From: Myrica gale
Taxonomy: Eukaryota; Streptophyta; Magnoliopsida; Fagales; Myricaceae
DNA: 64,000 nt
NCBI GenBank assembly: GCA_963930655.1
Contig: OZ005604.1
Span: 1,498,001-1,562,000 of the forward strand
Direction of reading: 5' to 3'
In this document: piece after piece, positions 24,501-36,053 of the stretch
How positions within the stretch are numbered: position 1 is the first letter of the stretch
Layout of the letters: each line of letters begins with the position of its first letter
Translations under genes and position numbers: made by a program
Notes under the pieces: model-generated
The model's database searches: none
Told to the model about the DNA's origin: nothing
The model's input: only the letters and a program-made list of their open reading frames with translations

Positions 24501-25329
24501 ACCAATAGTTGGGGCCATTTCCTCTGCCTTATTCCAGTGCAAGTATGTCAATTTTCCCTGAAGTAGATTCTTCCACATGGAGTCCGCCACTTCTCTGTCT
24601 GTTATTTGGCCTCTTTTATAGCTCTGCATCATCGTGCATGGACGGTCAAATTAAATCTCTAATGAAAACACTCTGATGACCACTATTGTACTAATAAAAC
24701 AGAAACAGAAAGAACAAAAAAAACGAACAAATGCAGTGAACCCAACAAGAAAACTTAGCATTTATTAAACGTGCACAACCTCCATTCAGCGGAAGAATTG
24801 TTTTCCCTAACATGGTCTAAAAAGTTTGTCAGGATTATACAATGACACAAACCTCAAAGATGTCTCAACTTTCAGGCTCCTCTTTAGATCTCGCGAATAG
24901 AATATGGTAAAGATAAAGCCCTCATATAGCACAATCTCATTTTCATGTATTCCATAGGGCAACTATTTAATCTGTAAGCTAAAAAACCTAAGTGGCGAAA
25001 CCATCGCCTTCGTTTTTTTCCATTTTAGATTGCTTTGACTAACACTTCCTTGATGTAAATGTTTAACCTTTCGAAACTTCGACCAAAACGAGAGCTAAAA
25101 CGATTATCCGCACATGGCCCAGATAACCTATTCGTCATTCAGACAAATGGAAAATCAACAGGAACCCGCATAAATATTTTGTAAGGAGAGGAGCAAATCA
25201 AAATCAACAAAACGCAAGAGCGAAAATCACGTGGAAAAAATAAATAAAGTGAACGACCTTCCAGCTGAGAGAGGCGGAGTACTCGAGCTTGTGGGCTATG
25301 TACCGGAACCACGACGAGAGGGAAACCAT
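21524..25329 (-). CDS. S26 signal-peptidase-like protein, predicted non-catalytic
   Basis: Five coding exons (25329-25258, 24623-24451, 22530-22347, 21813-21707, 21596-21524) sum to 609 bp, 202 aa plus TAG, all with GT-AG boundaries and no lesion. The protein starts MVSLSSWFRYIAHKLEYS and ends DVDEMAKNHKA. It matches the plant peptidase S24/S26 family typified by Arabidopsis AT1G06200 and AT2G31140, often annotated as an inner membrane protease subunit. Active S26 enzymes have Ser in an SMxPT motif and a Lys in a KR pair. Here the first motif is EEMAPT (Glu59 at the Ser position) and the second is VRRLAAVEG (Arg104 at the Lys position). The fold is kept (GDVVVLKSP, SRTFGPVP, GRVIYCLRT), so this is probably a pseudo-protease with a binding or scaffold role; mitochondrial location is only inferred from the family. 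It is divergent from TOL2, with 7.3 kb of repeats between. Confidence 0.9.
24126..24272. repeat. Tandem duplication in intron 2 of the S26-like gene
   Basis: Two imperfect copies of about 75 bp (each with ACATTTGAxATGCCTC and GTCATCTAAGCAGTCAA) lie side by side. The stray copy of this intron at 29414-29930 has only one unit, so the doubling happened after that segment was copied, or the copy lost a unit. Confidence 0.75.
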
Positions 25330-25405
25330 CGCAAACAGAGATTCAAGTTCTGCTGCTAGAGCTTGCTGCTGTTGTTGGTCTCGTCTGGTTTTGTTCTATT
25401 GCAAC

Positions 25406-25766
25406 TAGGGGTGGGCTAAAAACCTGAGACCCGACAACCCGAACGGGCCCGACCCGTTTCCGACCCGATCGGGTCGGATTTGGGAGGATTCAGGTTTGCA
25501 TGTAAATAAAAATCAATTTTCGGGTTCAGGTATATGAACAAATCCGAAATTAAACCCGAAAATATAATGTCATCAACTCGTGACTCGCCTTTTCCGAACC
25601 AGACCGACCCGTTTCGACCCGATATTTTCGGGTTAATACGGGTTCGGATTTTCTCATAAATAAACCTGATATTTTCGGGTCGGGTTCGGGTTCCAATTTT
25701 CGAACCCGAACCCTTGGGGTTTGGGTTCGGGGCAGTGCGAACCCGAACCTGGTTTGCCCACCCCTA
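25406..25766. mobile_element. hAT MITE with 8-bp target duplication near the S26-like start
   Basis: Termini TAGGGGTGGGC and GCCCACCCCTA are perfect inverted repeats, flanked by ATTGCAAC on both sides (25398-25405 and 25767-25774). The interior is rich in GGGTCGGGTTC-type repeats on both strands. It lies only 77 bp upstream of the S26-like start codon, in its promoter or 5' UTR. It belongs to the same terminal type as the element at 62207-63168. Confidence 0.9.
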
Positions 25767-25908
25767 ATTGCAACAGGTTAAGGGTCCAGGGATTTCCAAA
25801 ACCCCTTAATCCATTTATATTAAGTTTTTTGTCTTTTTTCCTCATCCATTTCTATTAATTTATAGTTCCAGCAGATGTACGCTTTTTATAATTTAACCCA
25901 TCAAATTT

Positions 25909-26095
25909 GATATTTGGTCACTAGATTTACAACACTTTTACGATTTCGTCACTAGGGCTATTTCGTTAAAAATTAACAGATGTTTGACAGAAAAACCAAA
26001 TCGTCACAACTATATATTATCAGTGATCATTTAGTAAAAAAATGAAATCTAGTTACTAAATCGTAAAAGTGTTGTAAATCTAGTGACCAAATATC
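25909..26095. mobile_element. Fold-back MITE 2
   Basis: Inverted arms of about 60 bp (GATATTTGGTCACTAGATTT against its complement at 26076-26095) with the inner motif CGTTAAAAATTAACAGA, which is also found inverted in fold-back element 1. A family relationship with 20096-20432 is likely. No target duplication was recognised. Confidence 0.65.
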
Positions 26096-26629
26096 ATACT
26101 TCCTTTTATTTTATTTAGAAAAAAAAAACATCTTTTATTTTACTGTACCCCGAATATGGATGGAATTTTCTCCCCTTTTTACTTTTTCGATAATAATACT
26201 TAATTCAAAAATTATGGCCTATAATAATTAACAATACGCTAAACCTATACCATTGTCTTTTTAATAGAAGAAAAATAGCTTCCAATCACACCGTATTTTT
26301 CTTCCTTTTATTTTAATTTTAATTTTATTGCCTTTTTTAGTTCACATTAGCATTAAATATTTTGCATAAAAAACAAAATGAAATTCTATGTTAGGTTAAT
26401 GATTATAAAAACTTTTTTTTAAAAAAATACTTTTCAATCCAAAGATAATTTTTTCACACACAAAATATTCCAATCTTCAATAAAATTTTCTATCTAATCA
26501 CTGGCCTTAATTTCTGTGAAAAATAACAGAAAAACAAAAAATATTAAAAACCTATAAAAACTTATCTAACAAAAATCTTCACCTAAACATATTTTTTTAC
26601 TCTCACAATCTCCAAGAGACTAAATTTTA

Positions 26630-26984
26630 GGGAAATTCATTTTTTAGTCCCTAGGTTTTGGGCACTTTTTCATTTTAGTTTTTTACTTTCAAATTTTTAG
26701 CCCTTAAATTTTATTTGTTTGACGAAATGGTCATTCCGTCAGTCTACCGTCCATATGCTTAACGAAACTCTCTGACACATCAGTAAATTTGTACCGGTCA
26801 ACCGCTAAATGAAGCGGTCGACCTCTATATGTAGCGGTCGACCGCTTCAAGGTCCGACGACAGACTGACGGAAAGACCATTTTGTCAAAAAAAGAAAACT
26901 CAAAAACTAAAAATATGAAGTTTGAAACCTAATGACTAAAATGAAAAAATGTTCAAAACCTAGGGACTAAAAAGTCAATTTCCC
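26630..26984. mobile_element. Fold-back MITE 3, Mutator-like, with GGTCGACC core
   Basis: The ends GGGAAATT and AATTTCCC are inverted, with long arms (TTAGTCCCTAGGTTTTG against its complement). A 9-bp near-duplication flanks the element: TAAATTTTA at 26621-26629 and TAAACTTTA at 26985-26993. Three GGTCGACC or GGTCAACC boxes with CGCT/AGCG flanks occupy the centre (about 26795-26850). Confidence 0.7.
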
Positions 26985-27094
26985 TAAACTTTAAAAACTT
27001 TCTCTCTCCAAACATCATTTCTTTATACCTCATCATTCATATAAACACTTAAAAAATATATATCTAAAAAAGAAATCTTAATCGTTACACAAAA

Positions 27095-27188
27095 AATATT
27101 TTCAAAACCAAACCAAACATAGTACAAATTCTCATGCCACCAATATTTTCAAAACTAAACCAAACATAGTACAAATTCTCGTACCACC
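27095..27188. repeat. Two tandem 47-bp units
   Basis: AATATTTTCAAAAC ... CCACC occurs twice head to tail (27095-27141 and 27142-27188) with three differences. It lies in repeat-rich intergenic DNA. Confidence 0.85.
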
Positions 27189-28125
27189 CTCAATTCGAGA
27201 TCTTTATTTGTCAAACTAAAGCCATATAACTACAATAAATTTTCTTTTTTTTTATCTTGCTGAAATATGAAAGCATAATGTCAATGAGCTGTTATATCCT
27301 AGTTCTAAAAGTTTTGTTATTATTATTATTTTGAATTCATACATTTTAATAATATCATTTTTCTCACGAAAATGACCAAATTAAATATATTTAATTGTTT
27401 AAACCCATTGTTGATATTGAGTAGACGAGACAACATACACGTATCTTGTTTTAAAAGCACTCTTTGAAAAAGCTAAACATTTTATTACGAGCGCCGAGCG
27501 GTATGTGTTAGCATGGCCTTCACAATAATCACACTACACTGTTCACTTCAGAATGTTCTTGATCAGTAACCTCTTTTTTTTGGAAATTTTTGTATAGTTT
27601 AATTATATTTTAATACGTGAATAAGTGGGATAAGAGGCCATTTAAGCACCCGAGTAGGATCTTAACCATATTACAAATAAATAAGAAAAAAAAAATAAAG
27701 AGAGTTAAGTTGATTTGGATATATAACACAACATATGAGTCATATCGTATTTATGTAATTTTCATCAAACTTATAGTAATATGCATATAGTAAATTTTAA
27801 CTTACATTGAATATAATTGAATCATAGTGAAAGAAGTTATCAATCCCAATTAGGCAATGTATTTCTCAAATATCAAATTGACTAACCGCGTGAACTTTCG
27901 CACGATGTAGGGTTGTTTTAGACCGATCCCAATCAGCCCTCCCGACCCCGATTGAACTCGAGTAAGTTCAAGTAGCCCATATACAGGGCCCGGTCAGGTC
28001 AGGCCTAGAATATTGAAGCTTGCCCAATTTTCAGTCAGTCTCGAGATGTCAATAACTGACTTGATAGGGGTCGAGGCCGATTCCTCACCCCTAGATTGGT
28101 CAGATGGCCTTATACTCCTAACCAT

Positions 28126-29300
28126 GGGGGGGAGTTTTGGCTTTTGTGTACAATCGAGATTTTGATGATTTCAATAAATGGATTAAGTTTATAAAATGTA
28201 CATCTTCAAAGACAAAGTCATGTTTCATCAAAGAGCCAAATACTTAAAGAAAGAAGAACAAGAAGATTCAAAGAGCTCAAAATTGAAGATTCAAGACCTT
28301 AGGGTATATCCTTGTAACTCTTTGTTTCACTTTAGACAAGGATTATGAATCACATTTGCATATCTTTCAAAACGTGCATAAACCGTTTTAAGTTTTGTTT
28401 GAAAGATTAAAATGTTTTTAAAGGTTTCAAAACACCCCAAATAAACTCTCAAACCTTTCATATACTTATGGAAAGTAAGACTTTAAAATTGAGTGTTCAA
28501 AAGTGGTCAAAAAACATGGTTTTAAAAAGAACAAGATTGTGCTTAAGTTGAAGCGATCGACCGGTTGGCTTATAAAAAAAGAGTCGTTGAGCTTCTGACA
28601 ATATGACCGTTGGGTAATGGTAGCTTGAAGAGGTCGACCGGTTCATATAGCGGTCGACCAGCTCGTTTTAACAGACGACTCCCAACGACTATAAACGACT
28701 AGTTTTCATATGTAGCCTATAAATACACATCCATAACGTCCAAAATTAATACACAACGACCACATATCATTTCTACTACTTGAGAAATATTCTAAATCTT
28801 CATATTCCATATTTCTCATATTATTCACACATAACACACTTTCATATCCTTGTCTTTATGTAAATTAAGAGATAGAGTTTTTCACTTTTATATCCACTCT
28901 TTGAGAGAGTTTGATCTCGTAATCTTCATATCAAGATAGATGTTTCCTTTAGTAAGGTTGTTCACTAAAGAATAAGCTTAGAGAAGGTATATCTCAAAGT
29001 TTGGTGAAGTTGTGAGTGGTGAACCAGAATAACCATTTGAGTTGGTTTGAGTGTTGAGCCCGAAGAAAACACTTGTACGGTTCTCTAGCACCCGGAAGCT
29101 AGAGTGTATACTATTGAAAAAATAGTGGAAAACCTTAAGGCTCGGTGAAGGTGCGTTATGGGTGGATGTAAGTGGGTTTGTCGAACCACCTAAAAATCAA
29201 GTGTTTGCTTCTCTTACCCTTCTCTTTACTTTTAGCACGTATTTATACTTGTGCTAAAGTATTATTTATTTGCAAACACGATTTTGGGGTCAATAGCAAA
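28126..29300 (+). mobile_element. Probable Copia-type LTR remnant
   Basis: The run from TTTTGGCTTTTGTGTACAA through GGTCGACCGGTT, GGAAAACCTTAAGGCTCGGTG and GGGTTTGTCGAACCACC, ending in the TTTGCAAACACGATTTTGGGG region, resembles the long terminal repeat of plant Copia elements. No gag-pol, primer-binding site or clear target duplication is visible, so it is a solo or broken LTR with approximate ends. Confidence 0.45.
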
Positions 29301-29413
29301 AAGTTTAGAAAATCAATTAATCCTCTCTTGAGAGTTCGGTGCTGACTGACTCTAACCTGACCAAGTCTAGCACTATGTGCATTATGTAGCTTCCCCCTGC
29401 GAGGACAGCGATA

Positions 29414-29930
29414 GTCTAGCACTATGCATATAGTCTTAGTGCATGAAAATGGCATGCACTGCCAACCTAAAGTAGTCATATGGTGGTAAGTCCAGAGATA
29501 ATCCTTCTAAATGCTTGCATAATTTGAAAGGAAATATCAGAGAAAACAACCTTGCATTTATATTTTATGAATAAGTTACTGTAGCAAGTTATGAAATCAA
29601 TATCCACAATTTAAACCCTACAAACATTTGAAATGCCTCCTGTAAATGTCATCTAAGCAGTCAACAAGTCACCAGAGTAATTGCCTCCTTTGGATACGTA
29701 GCTTGACAACATTATTAAGTCATGTCACAGGTATTGTTAAAAGTTATTGGGTAAATTCAGAAGGAATATGTGTAGACTTGATCATAACGTTGCGAACATA
29801 AGAGGAGAAGTGTTCTCACTAAAAACAAAAGCAAAATTACCAGCTTGGATCTGCAAGTGGTAATTCCCCCTTGTGTACCAATAGTTGGGGCCATTTCCTC
29901 TCCCTTATCCCAGTGCAAGCATGTCGCTGG
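29414..29930 (-). pseudogene. Duplicated fragment of the S26-like gene (intron 2 and part of exon 2)
   Basis: This stretch is highly similar and co-oriented to about 23918-24550. It covers intron 2 sequence (GCACTGCCAACCTAAAGTAG, GTAGCTTGACAACATTATTAAG) and the 3' part of exon 2 (CCCCCTTGTGTACCAATAGTTGGGGCC). The copy has lost the exon 2 splice donor, 17 bp inside the exon and about 40 bp of the intron. It contains intron, so it arose by DNA duplication rather than through mRNA. A 13-bp direct repeat (GTCTAGCACTATG, 29365-29377 and 29414-29426) marks its left edge. Confidence 0.85.
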
Positions 29931-32677
29931 GATAGCGTGAACTTCGGCGCCATGTGCACGGACCGGTGTTCTTCACTCGTGAGTTGAGGGACAATATACT
30001 TTATACAAATTGTATTTCCATAATATTTTATTTTTGCAAGCCTTACCAATTGACATTAGAATAGCTTGACAAGTCTACCCAAATTTCTCTTCCAACGTAT
30101 TTTTGGCTCAAATGGGCGGCAAGGGGCTTTTTCAAAGTAGCCTAATATGGTGCGGTATTAGACAATTTGTTTGCTAAATTTTATATCGGCTATAGTGGGT
30201 CGAACACTATTTTCAGGCACTTCGAACTTATATTTGACATTTTTTTGGTCAAGTTAGGCTTATGAATTAAAATTTAAATCCTTTTCATTTTGAGTGCGTT
30301 GTACCCATAAAAAATTAATCAATTTAATACAACATTATTTAAAATAAATATTCATTAAAAACGATGCCGATCCTTATGATTGGTATTCACTTGTCATAGG
30401 AGTGAACAAAAAAAAAAACCCTAACACAACCCGACCCCCACCCAAACGGGTTGGTTTCTATCGATGTTGGTTTCGGGTTTAAAATCATCAACTCGACTTT
30501 AATCAGGCCGGGGCATAAGTCCAACCCCAAAAAAGACCGACCCGACCCCAACTTAGCATGTACCCTTTTATTTATTTTTAGGGATAAATGCAAAATTGGT
30601 CCATGTGCTATACGCAAAAATCGATTTAGTCCCTTTGATATGAAAAATATCGATTTAGTCCCTGTGATTTCAGAAAGTGATAAATTTTTTGTTGTAAAAA
30701 TTTTGGGAGTTTACAAATTTTTGTGTATGGAGATTAGTAAAACAGTGAAGAGAGATAAATTAAGTTAATTTTTATGTTTATTTGGATAAAAAGAGATTAT
30801 TTGATGAAATTAGAGAGATTATTTATAGTTATTTTATTAGGCGGAATATTTAGGATAGCCAAATTATTTGGAAAATATTGCTAAATTTTTGTGTTTTATT
30901 TTCTCTTAAGCTCGTTGCTCCCTGACAAGCTAAACATATTTTTTGGACCGAATTTTTAGAAGATTTTTCTATTATACATGATAAATTAACGATAAATGTA
31001 AACATTCAATCAAAATCTAGATTCTAAAAAAACATTCAAACAATTTCAGTACTCATTGTATGTTATACTTGATTTTGAAAATTTTGGTATTTTATAGTTA
31101 TTCATCATACATTAACAATAAATATAAATTTTTTATCCAAAATCTAGATTCTAAAATAAACATTCAATCAAATTACATATGTTATACTTTTATTTTTTAT
31201 CACTGTTTTTATTTTATTTTTTTTAGAAAAACTAGAACCAAAATTTCCTGTTAAGGATCCAATTTCGAAAATTGTAAAAAATGACTTCTAGTTCCGGTTC
31301 TAATATATACTGAAACCGGAACCGTATTTCCGGAATAAAAAATGAAACTGAAAATTTCAATTTTTACCGAAATTTTTACTCATCCTTGCTCCGGACTCTT
31401 GGGAGGATAAAGATGCTATTTCTAATTACATCCGTTAATTTGTATTTTTTACCTTCTATTAAAAGATATTCATTATTATTAAAATAGCCTAATAAATTTA
31501 CTTCTTATAAAACCATCGTCATCAACTGAAAGCATTAATTTTTTTTCCTAAGCAACGCTTATATGATAGTTGACATTCTTATCCAAATTTATTGTTTAAC
31601 AAAAAAGGCCAACAACTAAAAAAAGACTTTCTTAATTACCAACACTTAACTAACCGACCGAAACTTTTGTTTAGTTGGGTCACGGGCACTGATTTGATTC
31701 CATGTGCAACAATAAATCAGTAAGTCACTTTTAGTGATAACATTCAGGTTTTTAGCAACAATAAAAGAGAAGTTTAGGATTTATTAAATTAAAATACTAA
31801 TTTTTATTTAAATTAACTATTAAGGATATAAAATATAAATAATTGTTAGTTAATAAATAAAAGGGATAAATACAAAATTCATCCATGTGCTACAGGTAAA
31901 AATTGATTTAGTTATCCTGATATGAAAAACATAAATTTAGTCCTTATAATTTCATAAAGTGATAAAATCAGTTTCTAATAAAAAATACAAATAAAAATAA
32001 AATCACATAAACTAAATTTATATTTATCATATCATAAAAATTAAATCGATTTTTGCTCGCTAAATAAAATGCAAGAATATTGTCAAAACTCAATAACGAA
32101 AGGCTCAAACGTGTATTTTTTTATATTTTTTTTCTTAAAAGTACATTTATCCAAAAGCACTTGGGATCAGCCTCTCTGAAAAAAGAAAAAAAAAAAGAAA
32201 GAAAAACGAAATACAAAAGCGATGTAGATTACGTGCTTAATGGGACGTCCCACAGTCCACGAGTCGAGGCCGCACACCAAGACACGCGTATCTTCAGATT
32301 TTGACTATTCCCACCTCTTGTCTCTTGTCCCTTGTCCGTCTCTCTCTCTCTGTAAAATCCCAGAAACAATAGAAGGAGAAAAAGATTTTGGGGCCTAAGC
32401 AAATCTTCAGATTCTTGAACTATCTAAACCGCGGTTTGTGAATAGCATTTTGATTTTTCTTTTTTCTGGGCTCTATAGTGCTGTAGAAAAAGCGTGGCTT
32501 CGATTAGTTTTGTGTTTTTCCTTTCAGTTTTCTCAGTAACCGAACAGCACATAGTCGTTCTGGTTCAAGAATGAGACTAATCCGCTGGGTTAGGCAGGGT
32601 ACATGAGACTAATTCCAACTTTTCGTTTCCATTTTCTTCAGCTTTGATCTTATCAGCGGACAAATAGGACTCGAGTA
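29931..32677. other. Repeat-rich intergenic, upstream side of TOL2
   Basis: No gene seen. About 30415-30580 holds CCCGACCC and GGGTTGG motifs typical of degraded hAT MITEs. 30585-30690 and 31863-32070 share a fold-back unit (CCATGTGCTA, AAAATCGATTTAGTCC and related). A CT-rich stretch at about 32337-32352 probably lies in the TOL2 5' UTR. Confidence 0.5.
31863..32070. repeat. Fold-back repeat, second copy of the 30585-30690 family
   Basis: The left part (GGGATAAATACAAAATTCATCCATGTG) matches 30580-30610. The right part (TTAAATCGATTTTTGCTCG) is an inverted, degenerate counterpart of its own left arm. An old MITE is the likely source; boundaries are approximate. Confidence 0.5.
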
Positions 32678-35600
32678 ATGGACAAGTTGAAACTAGCTCA
32701 ATTGGGTGAGCGTTTGAAGACCGGAGGAGCTCAAATGGGCAGAATCGTGAGCGGAAAAGTGAAGGAAATCCTTCAGGCGCCAACGCCGGAGTCAAAGATG
32801 GTGGACGAGGCCACGCTGGAGACCATGGAGGAGCCGAACTGGGGGACGAACTTGCGGATATGCAAGATGATCAACGGCGAGGAGCTGAGTGGGACGGAGA
32901 TCGTCAGGGCGATAAAGAAGAAGGTTTCTGGTGGGAAGAGCGCGGTGACACAGAGGCTGAGCCTGGATTTACTGGAGGCTTGCGCCATGAACTGCGAGAA
33001 GGTGTTCTCCGAGGTGGCGTCGGAGAAGCTATTGGATGAGATGGTGAAGATGATCGAGAACCCGCAGACGGATCATAGTAATAGGACAAAGGCGATGAAT
33101 TTGATTAAGGCTTGGGGGGAGTCCGAGGAGCTCGCGTATCTGCCTGTGTTTCATCAGACTTACATGGTGAGCACCTCGTTAAGTTTTATGTTTGTGCGGT
33201 GCTCGAAAAACATTCTCAATTTCTTCCTTAGTAACTATGTCTACCTTATTCATTAATCGTTCGGATTTGGGGATCCTAACATTTTTTTTCTTCTTCTGTG
33301 TTCTATCTTTATTCCCTCCATATATATGGTTTGATTATCTTGTATGTTTCTTGGGGTTGTTTATATCCACTTCGTGTCAGATACTATAGTGTTGCTTTGT
33401 ATATGAAATTTTCATTGAAAGAGCGAGAGTTCATAGATATTTGCTAGCGTTGATGAATCTAAAAACTATGTCAAGGATGCTACTGCCATTATGGTAAACA
33501 GAACATATTTCGTTAGCATGGCTAAACGAAACTACCCACATTTGAGAATGGTAATGTTATCACTGAAAGAATATGTTGTCATTCTTATTAATACAGTGTG
33601 TCAGAGTTATTTTGAGAACAGTACTGTCATGCTTATAGAATATGTTGTCATACTTACCGTGTATCTGAGATGCTTTAGTAGTATACTTATTTTTAGTCTT
33701 TTGTCTATGAAATTTTTGTGCTTGTGATACACTTAACAATGCTAGGTGACTCTTGAGTATAAACTGTGGTTGTGCATGCCCTTGAAGTACTGAGAGAACC
33801 TAGCCTAGTACCGCTTGCATATTGACTTTCAGGAACACAGAGCAGCTGTGCAATATTTGGAATGCATCAGTATTTGGTACCTTATATGCTAAACGTGTGG
33901 AAAATTTTCAACTTTCTAACTAATCTTCAATATGAGGCATATGTTTAATGAGGTTAATGGCACCTCTAAAACCATTTGGGATGTTTTCACTAGAATGCTG
34001 CTTGGGTATACTTAGCAAAGAAGAATTGCGCTTCTGATGGATGTGTTCAGCCATAATTTGAAGCACATCTTGATGTAAAATATTTATTGAGACCCAAATG
34101 TGACTTCATTGAGGGTGTGTTTGTGTTATAAAATTTTACACCCTCTAAAATTTTAACTCAATAAAATATTACAATATAATCTCTCTCTCCCCCATCAAAT
34201 CATTACTTTTCACTACAAAAATATAAAAAATTACCTATCTCTTCACTTTTTCACTAAACCCAATACCTAAAATTTTAACAACACTAAAATTTTACAAAAC
34301 AAACCCACCCGTTCCTGGTGATTACATTGACTGCGATCTTGTATCCATGTTCCATTTGTCGGATGATTACACTGGCCTGTATCTTGTCCCCCAGAAGCTC
34401 TTCAGAGAATTTTCTGAAGTGGATCAACCTGGTATATCTACCTCAGTACTCAATTAAAAACCAAGGCAGAAGTGTATTTCAGATTCAGTAGAATGTAGTG
34501 CGCTTTTTGAGTTTTAGATTACAGCTGGCCTGCTGGACAGGTCCAACTTTCTTAACTGAAACAGCTAACTTATAAGCTTTTATTAATTTGACCAAGATTT
34601 TAATGCTTTCGAACTGTTTAATCTGTTTTCCCTATTCTTTGATGAGAAAAAAATTGGAGTTGAACATAAACATGGTAAGTTGGACTGAAAATCTGTTGGC
34701 TTCAGCCTGTTGGAGGTACTAAGTTTTTTCTCGATTTGGTTTTCCTCATCATGATGGTTCCTTAAAATTATACATGTTTTGTTTACAGTTGTCAGAATGT
34801 CACAACTCTTGGCGCTTTGTTGTATAGCATGCCTAGTTCTCATACATCTGAGGACATTGATGTCCTATTTTTTTTCTCGATCTGATGACAGAGCTTGAAA
34901 GGAAGAAGCATAGCTCCACCGTTGCAAGAAGGGAATTCACTCCCCACTGAGTACTCTTTGGAGTCATATGTTCATCAGCAGCCTTTGTCTCCACCTGGAA
35001 GCTACCCTATTCCTGAATCAGGAATGCATGATACAATTGGTAGTGCATTCCCCTTTCATTATCGAAGCCTATCGATTGAAGAAAAGAGAGAATATCTTGT
35101 TGTAACTCGAAACAGTCTTGAACTGCTCTCCAGCATTTTGAACTCTGAGACAGAGCCAAAGCCTTTGAAGGTATTTTTCCGAGTTCTAAACAGAAAGCAG
35201 TAATCATTTTACATAATTTCCATTCTATCCAAAATTTCAGTAGCTTATTCACGTCTTCATCCTATTTAGCATTAAATATCTCTCTCAACGTCACTTATCA
35301 AAAAAAAAAAATGTCTCTCAACGTCACATAAAGGAACAATTCTTAGTACCCAATCTCGAAGAGAAGATCCTGTTCTGCAATATAGTGGAGTATGCCCACG
35401 TAATACAAATTGCAATCTTTTCAGTGTTTGGGTACTTTAGAATGGTGTATGTCTCCGTTTTTTGATATCTATAGCATTTACATTGAGTGCATACTTATGA
35501 ATGTGTAGGGAAGTTTTTGGCTTTTTCCTGTAATCCAGTGGTTGTGTAACTCCTTACCTAAATCGCAAGTCTCCAGATACTTATGTAGACGGAAGATAAA

Positions 35601-36053
35601 ATAAGAAACTAATACAACCTCTCTTGCTAATTATTGCAGGATGATCTTACAATAAGCATGTTGGAAAAGTGCAAGGAGTCACGGCCGATCATTAAGGGGA
35701 TTGTAGAAAGCACTACTGATGATGAAGGGATGCTCTTTGAGGCACTATATCTGAATGATGAGCTTCAACAAATAATCACCAAGTATGAGCAGTTGGAAGC
35801 TGCTCAAAAGTCTGGAGAAGAACAACTAGAAAACTCTGAAGATGTGGAAACTATTCAAACCCCTGGAGCAGAATTGGCTGAGAATTCTGATGCCTCTAAG
35901 CGTGAGGGGTTAGAAAATACTCAAAAGGTTGGAGGAGAACTGCCAGAAAAGTCTCATCACTCTGAGGCCAAATCACCTGCTCAGGTAGGAACTCACAGCC
36001 ATAGCAATTTGATGGATCTCCCAAAAGTAGATGGCGCCGAGTCCAGCTGCTAG
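32678..36053 (+). CDS. TOL2: TOM1-like VHS-GAT ubiquitin receptor, TOL2-like
   Basis: Three coding exons (32678-33166, 34892-35170, 35640-36053) join in phase 0 to 393 aa plus TAG, with GT-AG boundaries. A VHS domain lies at about residues 40-163 (ESKMVDEATLETMEEPNWGTN, LDLLEACAMNCEKVFSEVAS, PVFHQTYM). A Pro-rich linker follows, then a GAT domain at about 215-300 (TRNSLELLSSIL, DDLTISMLEKCKESRP, LYLNDELQQIITKYEQL). The C-terminus is acidic, Glu/Gln-rich and low in complexity. TOL proteins bind ubiquitinated membrane cargo at the plasma membrane or endosome and pass it to ESCRT for vacuolar degradation. The start MDKLKLAQLGERLKTGGAQM matches the TOL2 N-terminus, which supports this ATG. Its neighbours are the divergent S26-like gene and, downstream in the same direction, SMC1 after 1.5 kb. 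Confidence 0.93.
34114..34311. mobile_element. MITE in TOL2 intron 1
   Basis: GGTGTGTTTGTGTTATAAAA at the left is mirrored by TTTTACAAAACAAACCCACC at the right, about 22 bp of inverted terminal repeat with a few mismatches. It is AT-rich and has no coding capacity. No clear target duplication was identified, so the superfamily is undecided. Confidence 0.65.
35295..35313 (+). mobile_element. Tail-only LINE insert (19 bp) in TOL2 intron 2
   Basis: TCTCTCAACGTCAC occurs at 35281-35294 and 35314-35327. The 19 bp between them read TTATC, a run of A and TG; with the preceding AC this recreates the ACTTATC-An terminus of the resident L1 family. Confidence 0.6.

Noticed and set aside
27902..28100. 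hAT-like end TAGGGTTGTTTTAGACC with CACCCCTAG on the right
   Set aside because: The flanking 8-mers do not match and the inner repeats are weak, so ends could not be supported.
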